NCBI GenBank assembly: GCA_030426465.1
Contig: JAUHYK010000039.1
Coordinates: forward strand, 1-39,577
DNA: 39,577 nt
Origin: Alphaproteobacteria bacterium
GTDB lineage: Bacteria; Pseudomonadota; Alphaproteobacteria; Caulobacterales; Parvularculaceae
Direction: 5' to 3'
The translations under genes were made by a program, and so were the position numbers. Below are positions 1-8,796 of the stretch, one piece after another. The notes beneath the pieces are model-generated. The model saw only the letters and a list, made by a program, of their open reading frames with translations. It was not told where the DNA came from and searched no databases. Each line of letters starts with the position of its first letter. The stretch's first letter is position 1.

Positions 1-649
1 AGGTGAAAGCATTATAGCGCTCGGCGAGATCGCAAATCTCCGCCATAGGCGCAATGTCGCCATCCATTGAATAGACGGATTCAAAGGCGATCACTTTCGG
101 GCGTTCAGCCGGAAGCTCCGCCAGCAACTCTTCGAGATGCTCAAGATCGTTGTGGCGCCAGATGCGCTTGATGGAGCGCCCGCCGCGAATGCCCTCGATC
201 ATGGAGGCATGGTTGAGTTCGTCGGAAAGGATCACGCAATCGGGCAGGATGCGCGAAATCGTCGACAGCGTCGCCTCGTTCGAGACATAACCGGACGTAA
301 AGAGCAGCGCCGCTTCCTTGCCGTGGAGATCTGCGAGCGAACGCTCAAGCTTCATATGGTAATGAGTTGTGCCGGCGATATTGCGCGTGCCGCCCGCGCC
401 AGCGCCCACTTTCGCGAGCGCTTCTTCCATGGCCCCGACAACCGCCGGATGCTGGCCCATGCCGAGATAGTCGTTGGAGCACCAGACGGTGATTTCACGA
501 GGCTCACGTTCGCGCTCATTATGGCCGCCATAATAGAGCGCCCTCGGAAACTGACCGCGCATGCGCTCCAGATCCGCAAACACCCGATAGCGCCCCTCGG
601 CCCGAACCGCGTCCACCGCCGCCCGGAATGCTTCATTATAATCGACCAT
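1..649 (-). CDS. hemA: 5-aminolevulinate synthase, N-terminal part (cut by window edge)
   Basis: Makes 5-aminolevulinate from glycine and succinyl-CoA, the first step of haem synthesis by the C4 route typical of Alphaproteobacteria; cytosolic and PLP-dependent. The minus strand is open from the window edge to an ATG at 649, giving the first 216 residues. They begin [13 protein letters not shown] and contain the ALAS hallmarks [35 protein letters not shown] and [14 protein letters not shown]. The PLP-binding lysine would lie beyond the edge. An AAAGAG sequence precedes the start. It follows the MarR-type gene on the same strand, but a hairpin terminator separates them, so it probably has its own promoter in 650-900. 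Family call certain; the C-terminus is unseen. Confidence 0.95.
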   Translation of the reverse strand, partial: MVDYNEAFRAAVDAVRAEGRYRVFADLERMRGQFPRALYYGGHNEREREPREITVWCSNDYLGMGQHPAVVGAMEEALAKVGAGAGGTRNIAGTTHYHMKLERSLADLHGKEAALLFTSGYVSNEATLSTISRILPDCVILSDELNHASMIEGIRGGRSIKRIWRHNDLEHLEELLAELPAERPKVIAFESVYSMDGDIAPMAEICDLAERYNAFT

Positions 650-986
650 CGCGCTCTTTCGGCTTAACGCCTCGTTTTTCCTCAGAATGACACATAATCA
701 ACTACCGCCGGTAAATGCCAGTGCAAAGCCGCCGGACCGAACGCCGCATGCGCTAAGGCGCACGGCCTGACCCAGCCATAGCGCTGGAAGATCAGATGTT
801 TTTTCCGGCAATACAATGCGCACCGATGGCTTTTCCCCATGGATTATATTGATGGCGCCTATTGGCGCAGCAACAGATTGCCCACGCTTGCGCAGCAAAC
901 GGAAAAAGAAAACGCGCCTCCCGGAAGGAGGCGCGTTCCACGCACCAATTGAGAATGATTCTTAAAAAGTTGGCTTGCTGAATAGT
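650..986 (-). promoter_or_regulatory. hemA upstream region, no gene supported
   Basis: This 337-base stretch lies between the hemA start and the end of the MarR-type gene. It holds the terminator of the latter (903-937) and presumably the hemA promoter. The only ORF (698-898, minus, TTG start) has no ribosome binding site or recognisable sequence. I found no convincing FNR-type or other operator by eye. Confidence 0.5.
903..937 (-). terminator. Rho-independent terminator of the MarR-type gene
   Basis: A perfect 11-bp inverted repeat (911-921 with 927-937, 5-base loop) is followed on the minus strand by a T-rich tract (TTCTTTTTCC, 910-901). It begins 50 bases after the stop of the MarR-type gene. 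Confidence 0.85.
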
Positions 987-1514
987 CTACAGACGATAGC
1001 GAACCTGGTCAGCCCAGAAGCGCTCAAGGCGCTGCAGCGTCTTGTTGGTGTCGTCGATGAGCTGGCTGTTGACGCCGCCCACCTGCTCCACCGACTGAAG
1101 CTGGCGTTCGAACAGTGCGTTGATGGCGTCACGCACTTCAAGGCCCACATCGGTCAGCGACACGCGCTTGGAGCGGCGATCCGTATTGGAGCGCTCGTCC
1201 TTGATGTAACCTTTCTCCACAAGCTGCTTGAGATTGTAGGAGACATTGGAGCCGAGATAGTGACCGCGCGAGCGCAATTCGCCCGGGGTCAGTTCGGCGT
1301 CGCCAATATTATAGAGCAGCAGCGCCTGAACGGAGTTGATATCCGTCTGGCCGAGCCGCTCCAGCTCATCCTTGATTACGTCGAGAAGCTGCCGGTGAAG
1401 CCGTTCCACCAGATGCAAAAGCTGGAGATATCCGGACTCCAGCGCTTCAGGGTCCTTGCCGACCGATGTCGCGCTTTCGCCAATAACTTCTCGCATTGCC
1501 CCGTTAACCGTCAT
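987..1514 (-). CDS. MarR-family winged-helix regulator, LdtR-like
   Basis: A 175-residue DNA-binding regulator, probably a dimer. The stretches GYLQLLHLVERLHRQLLDVI, DINSVQALLLYNIGD, LTPGELRSRGHYLGSNVSYN and LERFWADQVRYRL closely match the LdtR group of MarR proteins from Rhizobiales and relatives. LdtR is known there to control an L,D-transpeptidase gene and stress tolerance. The winged-helix part is roughly residues 50-125, with recognition helix around GSNVSYNLKQLVEKG and wing around NTDRRSKRVSLT. It is divergent from hemB across 149 bases and ends in its own terminator. Regulation of hemB or hemA is possible from position only; no L,D-transpeptidase gene is in view. Confidence 0.85.
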   Translation of the reverse strand: MTVNGAMREVIGESATSVGKDPEALESGYLQLLHLVERLHRQLLDVIKDELERLGQTDINSVQALLLYNIGDAELTPGELRSRGHYLGSNVSYNLKQLVEKGYIKDERSNTDRRSKRVSLTDVGLEVRDAINALFERQLQSVEQVGGVNSQLIDDTNKTLQRLERFWADQVRYRL

Positions 1515-1663
1515 TATTATTACTCACTCAACGAAAACCTGTACTGCACTTATAGGAACGAGGTCTAAAAGCGCCGTTAAGCCGGACTGATCAATTTGAA
1601 ATCAAATTATAAGGACCGCCGCCTAGGCTGGGCTTTCTCGGCTGTTGAGAATAATAACGGATT
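1515..1663. promoter_or_regulatory. Divergent promoter region, MarR-type gene / hemB
   Basis: This 149-base intergenic region must carry both promoters. It is AT-richer than its surroundings, with ATTATTATTACTCACTC just upstream of the regulator start. I could not pick a single convincing operator by eye. Confidence 0.5.
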
Positions 1664-2683
1664 ATGAACAAACGCCCTCTCGCCCCTTTGGCCCGCTTTC
1701 CCGCCCTGCGTCTGCGCCGTTTACGGCGCACGGACTGGTCCCGCCGCCTTCATGCGCAGACGCGCCTGTCGGCCGACGATTTGATCTGGGCGATTATCTT
1801 AAAAGACGGAAAGAATGTGCGCGAACCGGTGGCGGCCCTGCCCGGCGTCTATCGGCTCTCGCCTGATGAAGCCGTCACGGCCGCATTAGAGGCCCGCGAG
1901 CTAGGCATTCCCGCCCTCGCCCTCTTCCCTTTCACGGACGCCAAAGGCCGCACGCCCGGCGGTGAGGAAGCGGTCAATCCGGATAATCTGATGTGCCGTG
2001 CGGCGCGGGCCATTAAAGCGGAAGTTCCCGAAGTCGGCCTGATGGCCGATGTCGCCCTCGATCCCTATACCGATCACGGCCATGACGGGCTGATGAAAGA
2101 CGGTGAAATCCTCAACGACGAAACCGTTGAGGTGCTGGTGAAGCAATCCGTGGTGCAGGCTGAGGCCGGTTTCGACATTATTGCGCCGTCAGACATGATG
2201 GACGGGCGCGTCGGCGCCATCCGCAAAGGTCTCGACGACGCGGGATTCTCTCATGTGATGATCATGGCCTACGCCGCGAAATACGCCTCGGCGTTTTACG
2301 GCCCCTATCGCGAGGCGATCGGCTCATCGGGCGTCCTGAAGGGCGACAAGCGCACCTATCAGATGGACCCGGCCAATAGCGACGAGGCGATCCGCGAAGT
2401 CGCCCTCGATCTCGCCGAGGGCGCCGACAGCGTGATGGTCAAACCCGGCCTTCCCTATCTCGACATCGTCGCCCGCGTGAAAGACGAGTTCGGCGCGCCG
2501 ACCTTCGTCTTTCAGGTCTCCGGCGAATATGCGCAGATCAAGGCCGCCGCGCAAAATGGCTGGATCGACGGCGAGAAAGCAATGATGGAGTCTTTGCTCG
2601 CGTTCAAACGCGCCGGCGCGGATGGGATTATTACGTATTTTGCGGCTGAGGCTGCGAAGAAACTGCAACAATCAACCACATGA
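1664..2683 (+). CDS. hemB: Delta-aminolevulinic acid dehydratase (porphobilinogen synthase)
   Basis: Condenses two 5-aminolevulinate molecules to porphobilinogen, the step after HemA; cytosolic, usually octameric. The 339-residue protein has both Schiff-base lysines: K206 in MAYAAKYASAFYGPYR and K260 in SVMVKPGLPYLD. The metal-site segment is DVALDPYTDHGHDG (residues 129-142), so the cysteines of Zn-type enzymes are replaced by Ala/Asp. That pattern marks the Mg-dependent type usual in Alphaproteobacteria and Pseudomonas. The start at 1664 is the only reasonable ATG, though its ribosome binding site is weak. An arginine-rich N-terminal extension (about residues 1-33) precedes the barrel. The stop overlaps the start of the next gene (ATGA). 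Confidence 0.95.
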   Translation: MNKRPLAPLARFPALRLRRLRRTDWSRRLHAQTRLSADDLIWAIILKDGKNVREPVAALPGVYRLSPDEAVTAALEARELGIPALALFPFTDAKGRTPGGEEAVNPDNLMCRAARAIKAEVPEVGLMADVALDPYTDHGHDGLMKDGEILNDETVEVLVKQSVVQAEAGFDIIAPSDMMDGRVGAIRKGLDDAGFSHVMIMAYAAKYASAFYGPYREAIGSSGVLKGDKRTYQMDPANSDEAIREVALDLAEGADSVMVKPGLPYLDIVARVKDEFGAPTFVFQVSGEYAQIKAAAQNGWIDGEKAMMESLLAFKRAGADGIITYFAAEAAKKLQQSTT

Positions 2684-3000
2684 AACGTTTCGCAGATTTT
2701 CCGTTTATCCGTTGGATCGTAGGTTATGCGGTTATCGCATTTACAGTCGCCACTTTCTTTGGAGAGAACATCCGACAATACCTATCACGCATATTAGCGC
2801 TCACCGCTGGACTGGGTATTTTTGCTCCCATCGCGGTTTACTTCTTTGTCCTTATCCAGACTCCAACCGATAAGCTAACTCAAGACCAGCAAGCCATTCG
2901 ACAAAGCTTGAAAGGTCCCGGAATATTCTTGCTTTCCTTTATCGCACTATCATTTGTTATCACGACCATAACAAAGATTGGCGATTGGTTTTTTAATTAA
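2680..3000 (+). CDS. Small membrane protein of unknown function
   Basis: A 106-residue protein with three predicted membrane segments, at about residues 9-28, 37-60 and 80-104. The loop between the last two is polar (QTPTDKLTQDQQAIRQSLKG). I do not recognise the family. The ATG overlaps the hemB stop (ATGA), so it is probably co-transcribed and translationally coupled with hemB. Base composition is AT-richer than both neighbours. Its TAA stop overlaps, in the palindrome TTAA, the TAA of the convergent gene. Confidence 0.65.
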   Translation: MKRFADFPFIRWIVGYAVIAFTVATFFGENIRQYLSRILALTAGLGIFAPIAVYFFVLIQTPTDKLTQDQQAIRQSLKGPGIFLLSFIALSFVITTITKIGDWFFN

Positions 3001-3695
3001 ATCCCCCCGTAGCCGCCTTTCGGCTTAAGGGGTTTTCGTAAAAATCCGTATACGGGCAAAAACAGAAGCGCGAAAAGCGTCTTGATGGCGAAGTCGCCGA
3101 TCATCCAGTTCACCCATGGCGCGCCGGAGCCAGCATAGACGCCGGGGAAATAAATCAGCGCATAAATTCCATAGCCGAGCAGCGCGCCGTAAAGCGGCGC
3201 ACGCCACCAACGAGCCCCGCCACGCGAAATGTCATAGGCGCTGGCGGCCACATATTGCGCGGCCATGGCGCTCGCGGTGAAAAACACCGTGAAGCGAACG
3301 CCCGGCAGATCGCCATCTTCCAGCGACGGCGCCAGAATCGACAATTGTGCAAAGATCGCCGCCGCCGCCACACCCCAGGACGCGGTGACCGCGCGCGAGG
3401 CTTCGTCGCCGCCATATTTGCGCGCGAAGAGAATGACCGCCAGCGGCGCCATCGACATGATCACCCCGCCCCGCGACAGCCAGTTGGAGGGGCGCGAGGC
3501 AATGTGGTCCCCGGCGATCCAGTCAAACAGATGAACGGGAATATCAACGGTGAGAATCGCCGCCAGCAGAAGCGGCGTCAGCATCACCGCCAGCATCACC
3601 ATGCGCATGAGACCGGTCAGGAACACGCCCGAATGACGCGCCAGCCGCTCCATCGCAGTTTCCCGGGGATTATGCTTTTCGACCGCGCCTTCCAT
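2997..3695 (-). CDS. VUT-family (queuosine precursor transporter-like) membrane protein
   Basis: A hydrophobic protein of 232 residues with about six membrane helices. The segment FARKYGGDEASRAVTASWGV and the C-terminal helix NWMIGDFAIKTLFALLFLPVYG resemble the VUT superfamily (YhhQ-like), whose members import queuosine precursors. Similarity is by eye and moderate, so substrate is uncertain. I chose the ATG at 3695, preceded by AAGGA. The frame stays open to a TTG at 3803, but that would run into the rpmB terminator, and an ATG at 3653 is also possible. It lies downstream of rpmB on the same strand. Confidence 0.6.
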   Translation of the reverse strand: MEGAVEKHNPRETAMERLARHSGVFLTGLMRMVMLAVMLTPLLLAAILTVDIPVHLFDWIAGDHIASRPSNWLSRGGVIMSMAPLAVILFARKYGGDEASRAVTASWGVAAAAIFAQLSILAPSLEDGDLPGVRFTVFFTASAMAAQYVAASAYDISRGGARWWRAPLYGALLGYGIYALIYFPGVYAGSGAPWVNWMIGDFAIKTLFALLFLPVYGFLRKPLKPKGGYGGI

Positions 3696-3804
3696 CTGTC
3701 CTTCTTGGGCGTTCCTCTTTTCGAGGGCTTTTATACAGACTCGCCGCCGATCCCCAGAGTCCGGGCCGGAAAAAGAACCCGCCGCTGGAAAAGGGACGCA
3801 CAAT

Positions 3805-3836
3805 AGAAAACGGGGCGGACCCGAAAGCCCGCCCCG
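3805..3836 (-). terminator. Rho-independent terminator of rpmB
   Basis: On the minus strand a 10-bp GC-rich stem (3836-3827 with 3820-3811, one G-T wobble) with loop TTTCGG is followed by TTTTC. It lies just after the rpmB stop. Confidence 0.85.
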
Positions 3837-3867
3837 TCCTGAAATTCTTTTGAAACCGCGCTAGCGC

Positions 3868-4146
3868 TTAAGACGCTTTCGCCAATTTGCGCTTCAGTTT
3901 CAACGCATTCGTCGACAGCTTGCCCTCGTCAGCCTTGGCGAGGAAAACGTCGAGGCCGCCCATATGGTCGACCGTGCGGAGCGCAGAAGCTGCGATGCGG
4001 AACTTGAAGCCCTGGCCGAGCTTGTCCGAATGCAGCGTCACATTGCAGAGATTCGGCAGAAAACGCCGCTTGGTCCGGTTTTTCGCGTGGGAGACATTGT
4101 TCCCGACTTTCGGGCCAATACCCGTCAATTCACACCGCCGCGCCAT
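3868..4146 (-). CDS. rpmB: 50S ribosomal protein L28
   Basis: A 92-residue ribosomal protein of the large subunit. The N-terminus [20 protein letters not shown], the basic segment [12 protein letters not shown] and the motif [18 protein letters not shown] are typical of alphaproteobacterial L28. It is a single gene with its own terminator and is divergent from the helicase gene across 192 bases. Length and start are normal. Confidence 0.97.
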   Translation of the reverse strand: MARRCELTGIGPKVGNNVSHAKNRTKRRFLPNLCNVTLHSDKLGQGFKFRIAASALRTVDHMGGLDVFLAKADEGKLSTNALKLKRKLAKAS

Positions 4147-4338
4147 GGGTCTTACCTTGCATTTTTAGGGGCCCGCGCCATATCTGGCGGCGTCCGCCCG
4201 TTCCGAGAAACCTTGAAATTGAGCCGCGCTCTGTAACCGAGGCCCGGGAGGGCGTCAAGCATTTGCACGGCAGATTTGAGCCATTAACTGCGACTCTCCT
4301 ATAATTAGTCCCGTAATCGCCGAAAGCCATAAGTTTCC

Positions 4339-7300
4339 GTGCCCTCATCCCCCTCCTTCGATGAATTTGCGCCCTCGGGCGGCGGGCGGCTCTGCGCGGT
4401 TCTGGGGCCGACCAACACCGGCAAAACCCACTATGCGCTGGAGCGGATGCTCGCCCATAAGTCGGGGATGATCGGCCTGCCCCTGCGGCTCCTCGCCCGG
4501 GAGATCTATGACCGGATCATCGCCATCCGCGACCCGCGCGAGGTGGCCCTTGTCACCGGGGAGGAAAAGATCATCCCGCCCAACGCCCGCTACTGGGTGG
4601 CGACGGTCGAGGCCATGCCGCTGGAGCGTGAGGTCGATTTTCTCGCCATCGACGAAATCCAGCTTGCCGCCGATCCCGAGCGCGGCCGGGTCTTTACCTC
4701 GCGCCTCCTGCATGCGCGCGGACGCGGCGAGACATTATTACTTGGCTCGCACACAATGCGCCCGATCCTGCAGCGCATGTTTGGGCGGATCGAGTTCCTG
4801 TCGCGCGAAAGGCTGTCGCGCCTCACCTATACCGGCCCCAAGAAAGCAACGCGCCTGCCCCGCCGCTCCGCCATCGTCGCCTTCTCCGCAGATACTGTTT
4901 ACGCGCTCGCAGAACTCATTCGCCGCCAGCGCGGCGGCGCGGCGGTTGTGCTCGGCGCCCTTTCCCCGCGCACGCGAAACGCGCAGGCCGAGCTTTATCA
5001 ATCGGGCGAGGTTGATTTCCTGATCGCCACCGACGCCATCGGTATGGGCCTCAACATGGATATCGACCATGTGGCCTTCGCCGCGGCGCGAAAATTCGAC
5101 GGGCGGCGTCCGCGCAATCTCAATCCATCTGAACTTGCGCAGATTGCCGGCCGCGCCGGGCGCCATGTGCGCGACGGAACATTCGGCGTCACCGCCGACT
5201 GTCCCGCTTTCGATGAAGAACTCGTCACGGCGATTGAGGATCACCAGTTCGATCCCGTGAAGGCATTGATGTGGCGGTCGGAGCAGGTCGATTTCTCGTC
5301 CTTGTCGGCGTTGCGCCGGTCGCTCGATAAACCGCCGCCGCGAGATTATTTCATGCGCTCGCGCCGGGAAGATGACGAAGATGCGCTCCATCGCCTCGCC
5401 GCGCATGATGACATTCGCCATATGGCCAAAGGCGGAGCCGCGCTTGGGCTGTTATGGGACATCTGTCAGATCCCCGATTTCCGCAAAACCGGCGGGGACC
5501 AGCATGCGCGGCTGTTGGGCGATATTTATGAGCTGTTGATCGCGGGCGGACGGCTGGACGCCTGGCTCGAACCGCGTATGGAACGCCTTGATCGTATTGA
5601 CGGCGATATTGACGCTTTATCGGCGCGTATCGCCCATATCAGGACATGGACATATCTTTCGCACCGCTCCCACTGGCTTGACCGCGCCCCTTATTGGCAA
5701 GAGCGCGCGCGCGCGATAGAAGACAGACTCTCGGATGCGCTGCATGAGAAACTCACTCAACGCTTTGTCGACCGGCGCACGGCAACCCTGTTAAAGCGTT
5801 TGAAAGATGATACGCCCTTACTGGCGGGCGTCACCGACGACGGAGAAGTGATTGTGGAAGGCCAATTCATCGGCCGCCTTTTAGGGTTCGAATTTATTGT
5901 CGACCCGCGTGCGACCGGCGCCGAAGCGAAATCATTGCGCGCCGCCGGCGAAAAAGCACTGCGCCCGGTGCTCGCGACGCGCGCGGCTGCGCTTGCTAAC
6001 GCCGAAGCCGGCGAATTGCGTCTTGATGATGATGGAACGGTCTGGTGGCGCTCTGCGCCGGTGGGCCAATTGCAAAAAGGCCCGGCGCCCTTGCGTCCCT
6101 CGCTTGCGATCACCGGCCTTGCGGAAGTGACGCCGAATTTGCGCGGCCGCGTTGAAGACCGTCTGAAAGATTTTGTCGCCGCAAAGATTGAAGGTTTGCT
6201 CGGCCCCCTCGTCGCATTACAGACCGCCGCAAATTCAGAGAGCGAAGACGGGCTGAAGGGTTTGACCAAGGGCGTTGCTTATCGCCTCGTTGAAAATTTC
6301 GGCGCAACCTCACGCACGCAATTTGGCGATGACTTGAAACAGATCGATCAGGAAGAACGCGCCAAGCTCAGAAAGCTCGGCATGCGCTTTGGCGAGTTCA
6401 CGCTTTATATGCCGGGAATTTTGAAACCGGCGCCAGCGTCCCTGCTCACCCTGCTTTGGGCGTTGTGGACTGACCGTAAACCCGGCGATGCGCCGGCGCC
6501 CGCTGCGGGCCGCGTCTCCATTGAGATGAACGAAAACCTGCCGCACGCTTATTATTACGCCAGCGGTTATCGCCCGTCCGGCGTGCGCGCCGTCCGGATC
6601 GATATGCTGGAGCGTCTTGCGGGCCTGATCCGCACCGCGCGCAACGAGGGCAACACAAAAGAAGGCTTCGAAACCAACTCGCAAATGATGTCTCTCGTCG
6701 GCTGTTCCGGCGAAGACTTCGAAGCGATCCTGCGCTCCCTCGGCTTCCGCAAGAATGTGGTCAAACGCAAGGTTGAGGCGAAAGCGGAAACGGCGCCCGC
6801 CGTTGAAGCCAAGCCCGAAGAAAAACAACCGAGCGACGCAGCTGAAGCGGCGCCTGCCGCCGCCACTGACGCCGCTCTGGGTGAGGCGCCACAGGCCGGC
6901 GCTGGCGAAGTTCAGCCGTCCGAAGCTGCGCCGCCTCCCGCCGATGTGGTGCTCGACACTGGCCTCAGCGCCGGCCAAGTCGCCGCACAAGAACAGACTT
7001 CGCCGGAAGCCCCCGCGGCGGCGGCGAGCGCGCCGCAAGGCGGTGACGCAATTGAAGACGCAGCCTCTGCGTCAACTGAAGACGCAGCCTCTGCGTCAAC
7101 GGCGCCGGAAACGCCCGCCGTCGAAGCCGAAGAAATCGAAGTCACACTCTGGCGCCCGGCGCCGCGCCGGCCGAAGCCGCAAGGCAAACCTCACGGCAAA
7201 AATGCGCGCCGTGACGGTGAACAACAGGGTGACCGCGGCGGCAATCGCACTGGCGGCAAGCCCCGCGACGGCGATCGCAATGACCGCAGAGGAAACAAGG

Positions 7301-7485
7301 GCGGCAAAGGCGGCCCCCGACGCGGCAAGGATCAACGCAAACCCGCCGTCTACAGCGCCGGACCGAAACGCGAGAAAAAGGCTGATCCCAATTCTCCGTT
7401 TGCGGTGCTCGCCGGTTTGAAAGCGGAGCTATCAAGCCCGCCCGGAAAAGACGACAAAGCCAAAGCCGCCGAGAAGGCTGAATGA
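4339..7485 (+). CDS. SUV3-like DEXH RNA helicase with long basic C-terminal tail
   Basis: An ATP-dependent RNA helicase of the SUV3 group, the bacterial relatives of the mitochondrial degradosome helicase. Motif I is GPTNTGKT (residues 23-30), motif II DEIQ (105-108) and motif VI QIAGRAGR (268-275). ATDAIGMGLNMDID (230-243) lies between them. The conserved core extends to about residue 770. After that come an Ala/Glu/Pro-rich linker (about 775-940) and an Arg/Gly/Lys-rich tail (about 945-1035) that looks disordered and RNA-binding. The start is GTG at 4339. The stop overlaps the S4 gene start (ATGA), so the two are coupled, which fits a shared RNA or ribosome-related role. At 1048 residues it is at the long end because of the tail. 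Confidence 0.9.
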   Translation: MPSSPSFDEFAPSGGGRLCAVLGPTNTGKTHYALERMLAHKSGMIGLPLRLLAREIYDRIIAIRDPREVALVTGEEKIIPPNARYWVATVEAMPLEREVDFLAIDEIQLAADPERGRVFTSRLLHARGRGETLLLGSHTMRPILQRMFGRIEFLSRERLSRLTYTGPKKATRLPRRSAIVAFSADTVYALAELIRRQRGGAAVVLGALSPRTRNAQAELYQSGEVDFLIATDAIGMGLNMDIDHVAFAAARKFDGRRPRNLNPSELAQIAGRAGRHVRDGTFGVTADCPAFDEELVTAIEDHQFDPVKALMWRSEQVDFSSLSALRRSLDKPPPRDYFMRSRREDDEDALHRLAAHDDIRHMAKGGAALGLLWDICQIPDFRKTGGDQHARLLGDIYELLIAGGRLDAWLEPRMERLDRIDGDIDALSARIAHIRTWTYLSHRSHWLDRAPYWQERARAIEDRLSDALHEKLTQRFVDRRTATLLKRLKDDTPLLAGVTDDGEVIVEGQFIGRLLGFEFIVDPRATGAEAKSLRAAGEKALRPVLATRAAALANAEAGELRLDDDGTVWWRSAPVGQLQKGPAPLRPSLAITGLAEVTPNLRGRVEDRLKDFVAAKIEGLLGPLVALQTAANSESEDGLKGLTKGVAYRLVENFGATSRTQFGDDLKQIDQEERAKLRKLGMRFGEFTLYMPGILKPAPASLLTLLWALWTDRKPGDAPAPAAGRVSIEMNENLPHAYYYASGYRPSGVRAVRIDMLERLAGLIRTARNEGNTKEGFETNSQMMSLVGCSGEDFEAILRSLGFRKNVVKRKVEAKAETAPAVEAKPEEKQPSDAAEAAPAAATDAALGEAPQAGAGEVQPSEAAPPPADVVLDTGLSAGQVAAQEQTSPEAPAAAASAPQGGDAIEDAASASTEDAASASTAPETPAVEAEEIEVTLWRPAPRRPKPQGKPHGKNARRDGEQQGDRGGNRTGGKPRDGDRNDRRGNKGGKGGPRRGKDQRKPAVYSAGPKREKKADPNSPFAVLAGLKAELSSPPGKDDKAKAAEKAE
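7054..7101 (+). repeat. 24-bp tandem duplication inside the helicase linker
   Basis: Two copies of a 24-bp unit (7054-7077, 7078-7101) differ only in the last base and encode EDAASAST twice. The duplication is in frame and lies in the low-complexity linker, as expected of a recent slippage event. Confidence 0.9.
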
Positions 7486-7889
7486 CGGGCGATAACGCCG
7501 AATCGCTCAACGCCTCCCAACGTCTCGACAAGTGGCTATGGCAGGCGCGTTTTTTCAAAACACGCACCCTCGCCGCAAAATTCGTCAGCGACGGAAATGT
7601 CCGCATCACACGCGGCGACAACACCCAACGCGCCGACAAACCGAGCACAACGATCCGGCCGGGCGACACAATCGTCTTTACGCGGAATGATCAGCTGCGC
7701 ATCATCTATATTCTAAACTGCGCCGCACGGCGGGGCCCGGCGTCCGAGGCGCAAACCCTTTACGAAGACCGCTCCCCGCCACCACCGCCAAAAGAAGAAG
7801 CGCCGCGCAAAGACTTCGCCCGCGAAAAAGGCGCCGGCAGGCCCACCAAGAAAGATCGCCGCGCGCTCAGCGCGCTCAAAGCAAACTGA
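7482..7889 (+). CDS. S4-domain RNA-binding protein (HslR/Hsp15-like)
   Basis: A 135-residue protein with an S4 RNA-binding domain at about residues 12-70: QRLDKWLWQARFFKTRTLAAKFV, then a G-x-V-R-I segment and the PGDTI motif. The tail is Pro-, Lys- and Arg-rich and likely disordered. Hsp15 proteins bind the stalled large ribosomal subunit and help recycle it; that role is inferred from family resemblance. The ATG overlaps the helicase stop, so expression is coupled. The 19-base gap to the TerB gene suggests one operon. Confidence 0.88.
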   Translation: MTGDNAESLNASQRLDKWLWQARFFKTRTLAAKFVSDGNVRITRGDNTQRADKPSTTIRPGDTIVFTRNDQLRIIYILNCAARRGPASEAQTLYEDRSPPPPPKEEAPRKDFAREKGAGRPTKKDRRALSALKAN

Positions 7890-7908
7890 CACAAGCCTAA
7901 AGGAACGC

Positions 7909-8352
7909 ATGATGTTCGACAAACTTTTCGACCGGTTCAAAAACGAAGAGCCCGAAGCGGGGTCTAGCAACCGGCTGGAGCTTGCCTTTGCAGCGCTTCT
8001 GGTTGAGGCCGCGCGGATTGACGAAAATTACGCAGACAATGAGATCGCGATCATCGACCGGGCGCTCATGAAACGCTTCGAACTGACCGCAGGCGACGCC
8101 GCCGCCCTGCGAAAGCAGGCGGAAAGCGCGCAAGAAGGCGCCACAGACATCCAGCGCTTCACCAAAGTCGCCAAAGCGATGACGCGCGAGGAAAAGGTCG
8201 AGCTGATTGAAGAACTGTGGGAGATAGTCCTGTCCGACGGGACACGCGATCCTTACGAGGAAACCCTGATCCGCCAGATCTGCGGCCTCATCTATGTGGA
8301 TGACCAGGACTCCGGCTCGGCCCGGGCCCGCGTCGCGGCCCGGCTTAAATAA
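7909..8352 (+). CDS. TerB-like (tellurite resistance fold) protein
   Basis: A 147-residue acidic helical protein of the TerB superfamily. LAFAALLVEAARIDENYADNE (about residues 26-46) and ELIEELWEIVLSDGTRDPYEE (about 102-122) are the two repeated acidic helix pairs of the fold, which bind divalent metal in characterised members. TerB-like proteins of this stand-alone type are widespread, and tellurite resistance should not be assumed. AAGGA lies 5 bases before the ATG. Same strand and close spacing as the S4 gene. Confidence 0.8.
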   Translation: MMFDKLFDRFKNEEPEAGSSNRLELAFAALLVEAARIDENYADNEIAIIDRALMKRFELTAGDAAALRKQAESAQEGATDIQRFTKVAKAMTREEKVELIEELWEIVLSDGTRDPYEETLIRQICGLIYVDDQDSGSARARVAARLK

Positions 8353-8457
8353 CCTCAAGAGAAAATGACGACCCGATCAGGAAAGCTCGCTTGCGTCACG
8401 GCGGTGAGCGGGTAAGAAAGGCGAAAACCGCCGCCGAGAGTAAGGAGCGCGAGCAAC

Positions 8458-8796
8458 ATGACCTATGTGGTGACTGAAGCCTGCATCAAGTGCAAATACA
8501 CGGACTGCGTGGAGGTATGCCCCGTCGATTGTTTCTATGAGGGGGAGAATATGCTGGTGATCCACCCGGACGAGTGTATCGATTGCGGCGTCTGTGAGCC
8601 TGAATGCCCGGCCGAGGCCATCATCCCCGACACTGAGTCAGGGGCGGACAAATGGCTCGAGATCAATACCAAATACGCCGCGGAATGGCCCAACATCACC
8701 CAGAAGATCGACGCCCTGCCCGGCGCAGACGACGTGGCTGAGGAAGAGGGCAAATTCGAGAAATATTTCTCCGACAAGCCCGGTCAGGGCTCTTAA
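8458..8796 (+). CDS. fdxA: 7Fe ferredoxin, FdxA type
   Basis: A small cytosolic electron carrier of 112 residues. C9, C17 and C50 are placed to hold a 3Fe-4S cluster and C21, C40, C43 and C46 a 4Fe-4S cluster. C12 and C25 are the extra cysteines, so the pattern is that of Azotobacter ferredoxin I shifted by one residue. The C-terminal extension (about 55-112) is usual for this type. An AAGGAG sequence lies upstream of the ATG. The electron partner is unknown. It sits between the TerB-like gene and carD, a neighbourhood I recall as common in Alphaproteobacteria. Confidence 0.95.
   Translation: MTYVVTEACIKCKYTDCVEVCPVDCFYEGENMLVIHPDECIDCGVCEPECPAEAIIPDTESGADKWLEINTKYAAEWPNITQKIDALPGADDVAEEEGKFEKYFSDKPGQGS

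Noticed and set aside
137-667. Plus-strand ORF of 176 residues
   Set aside because: Antisense to hemA, whose product is clearly recognisable on the minus strand.
698-898. Minus-strand ORF of 66 residues between hemA and the MarR-type gene
   Set aside because: TTG start, no ribosome binding site, no family resemblance; sits where the hemA promoter should be.
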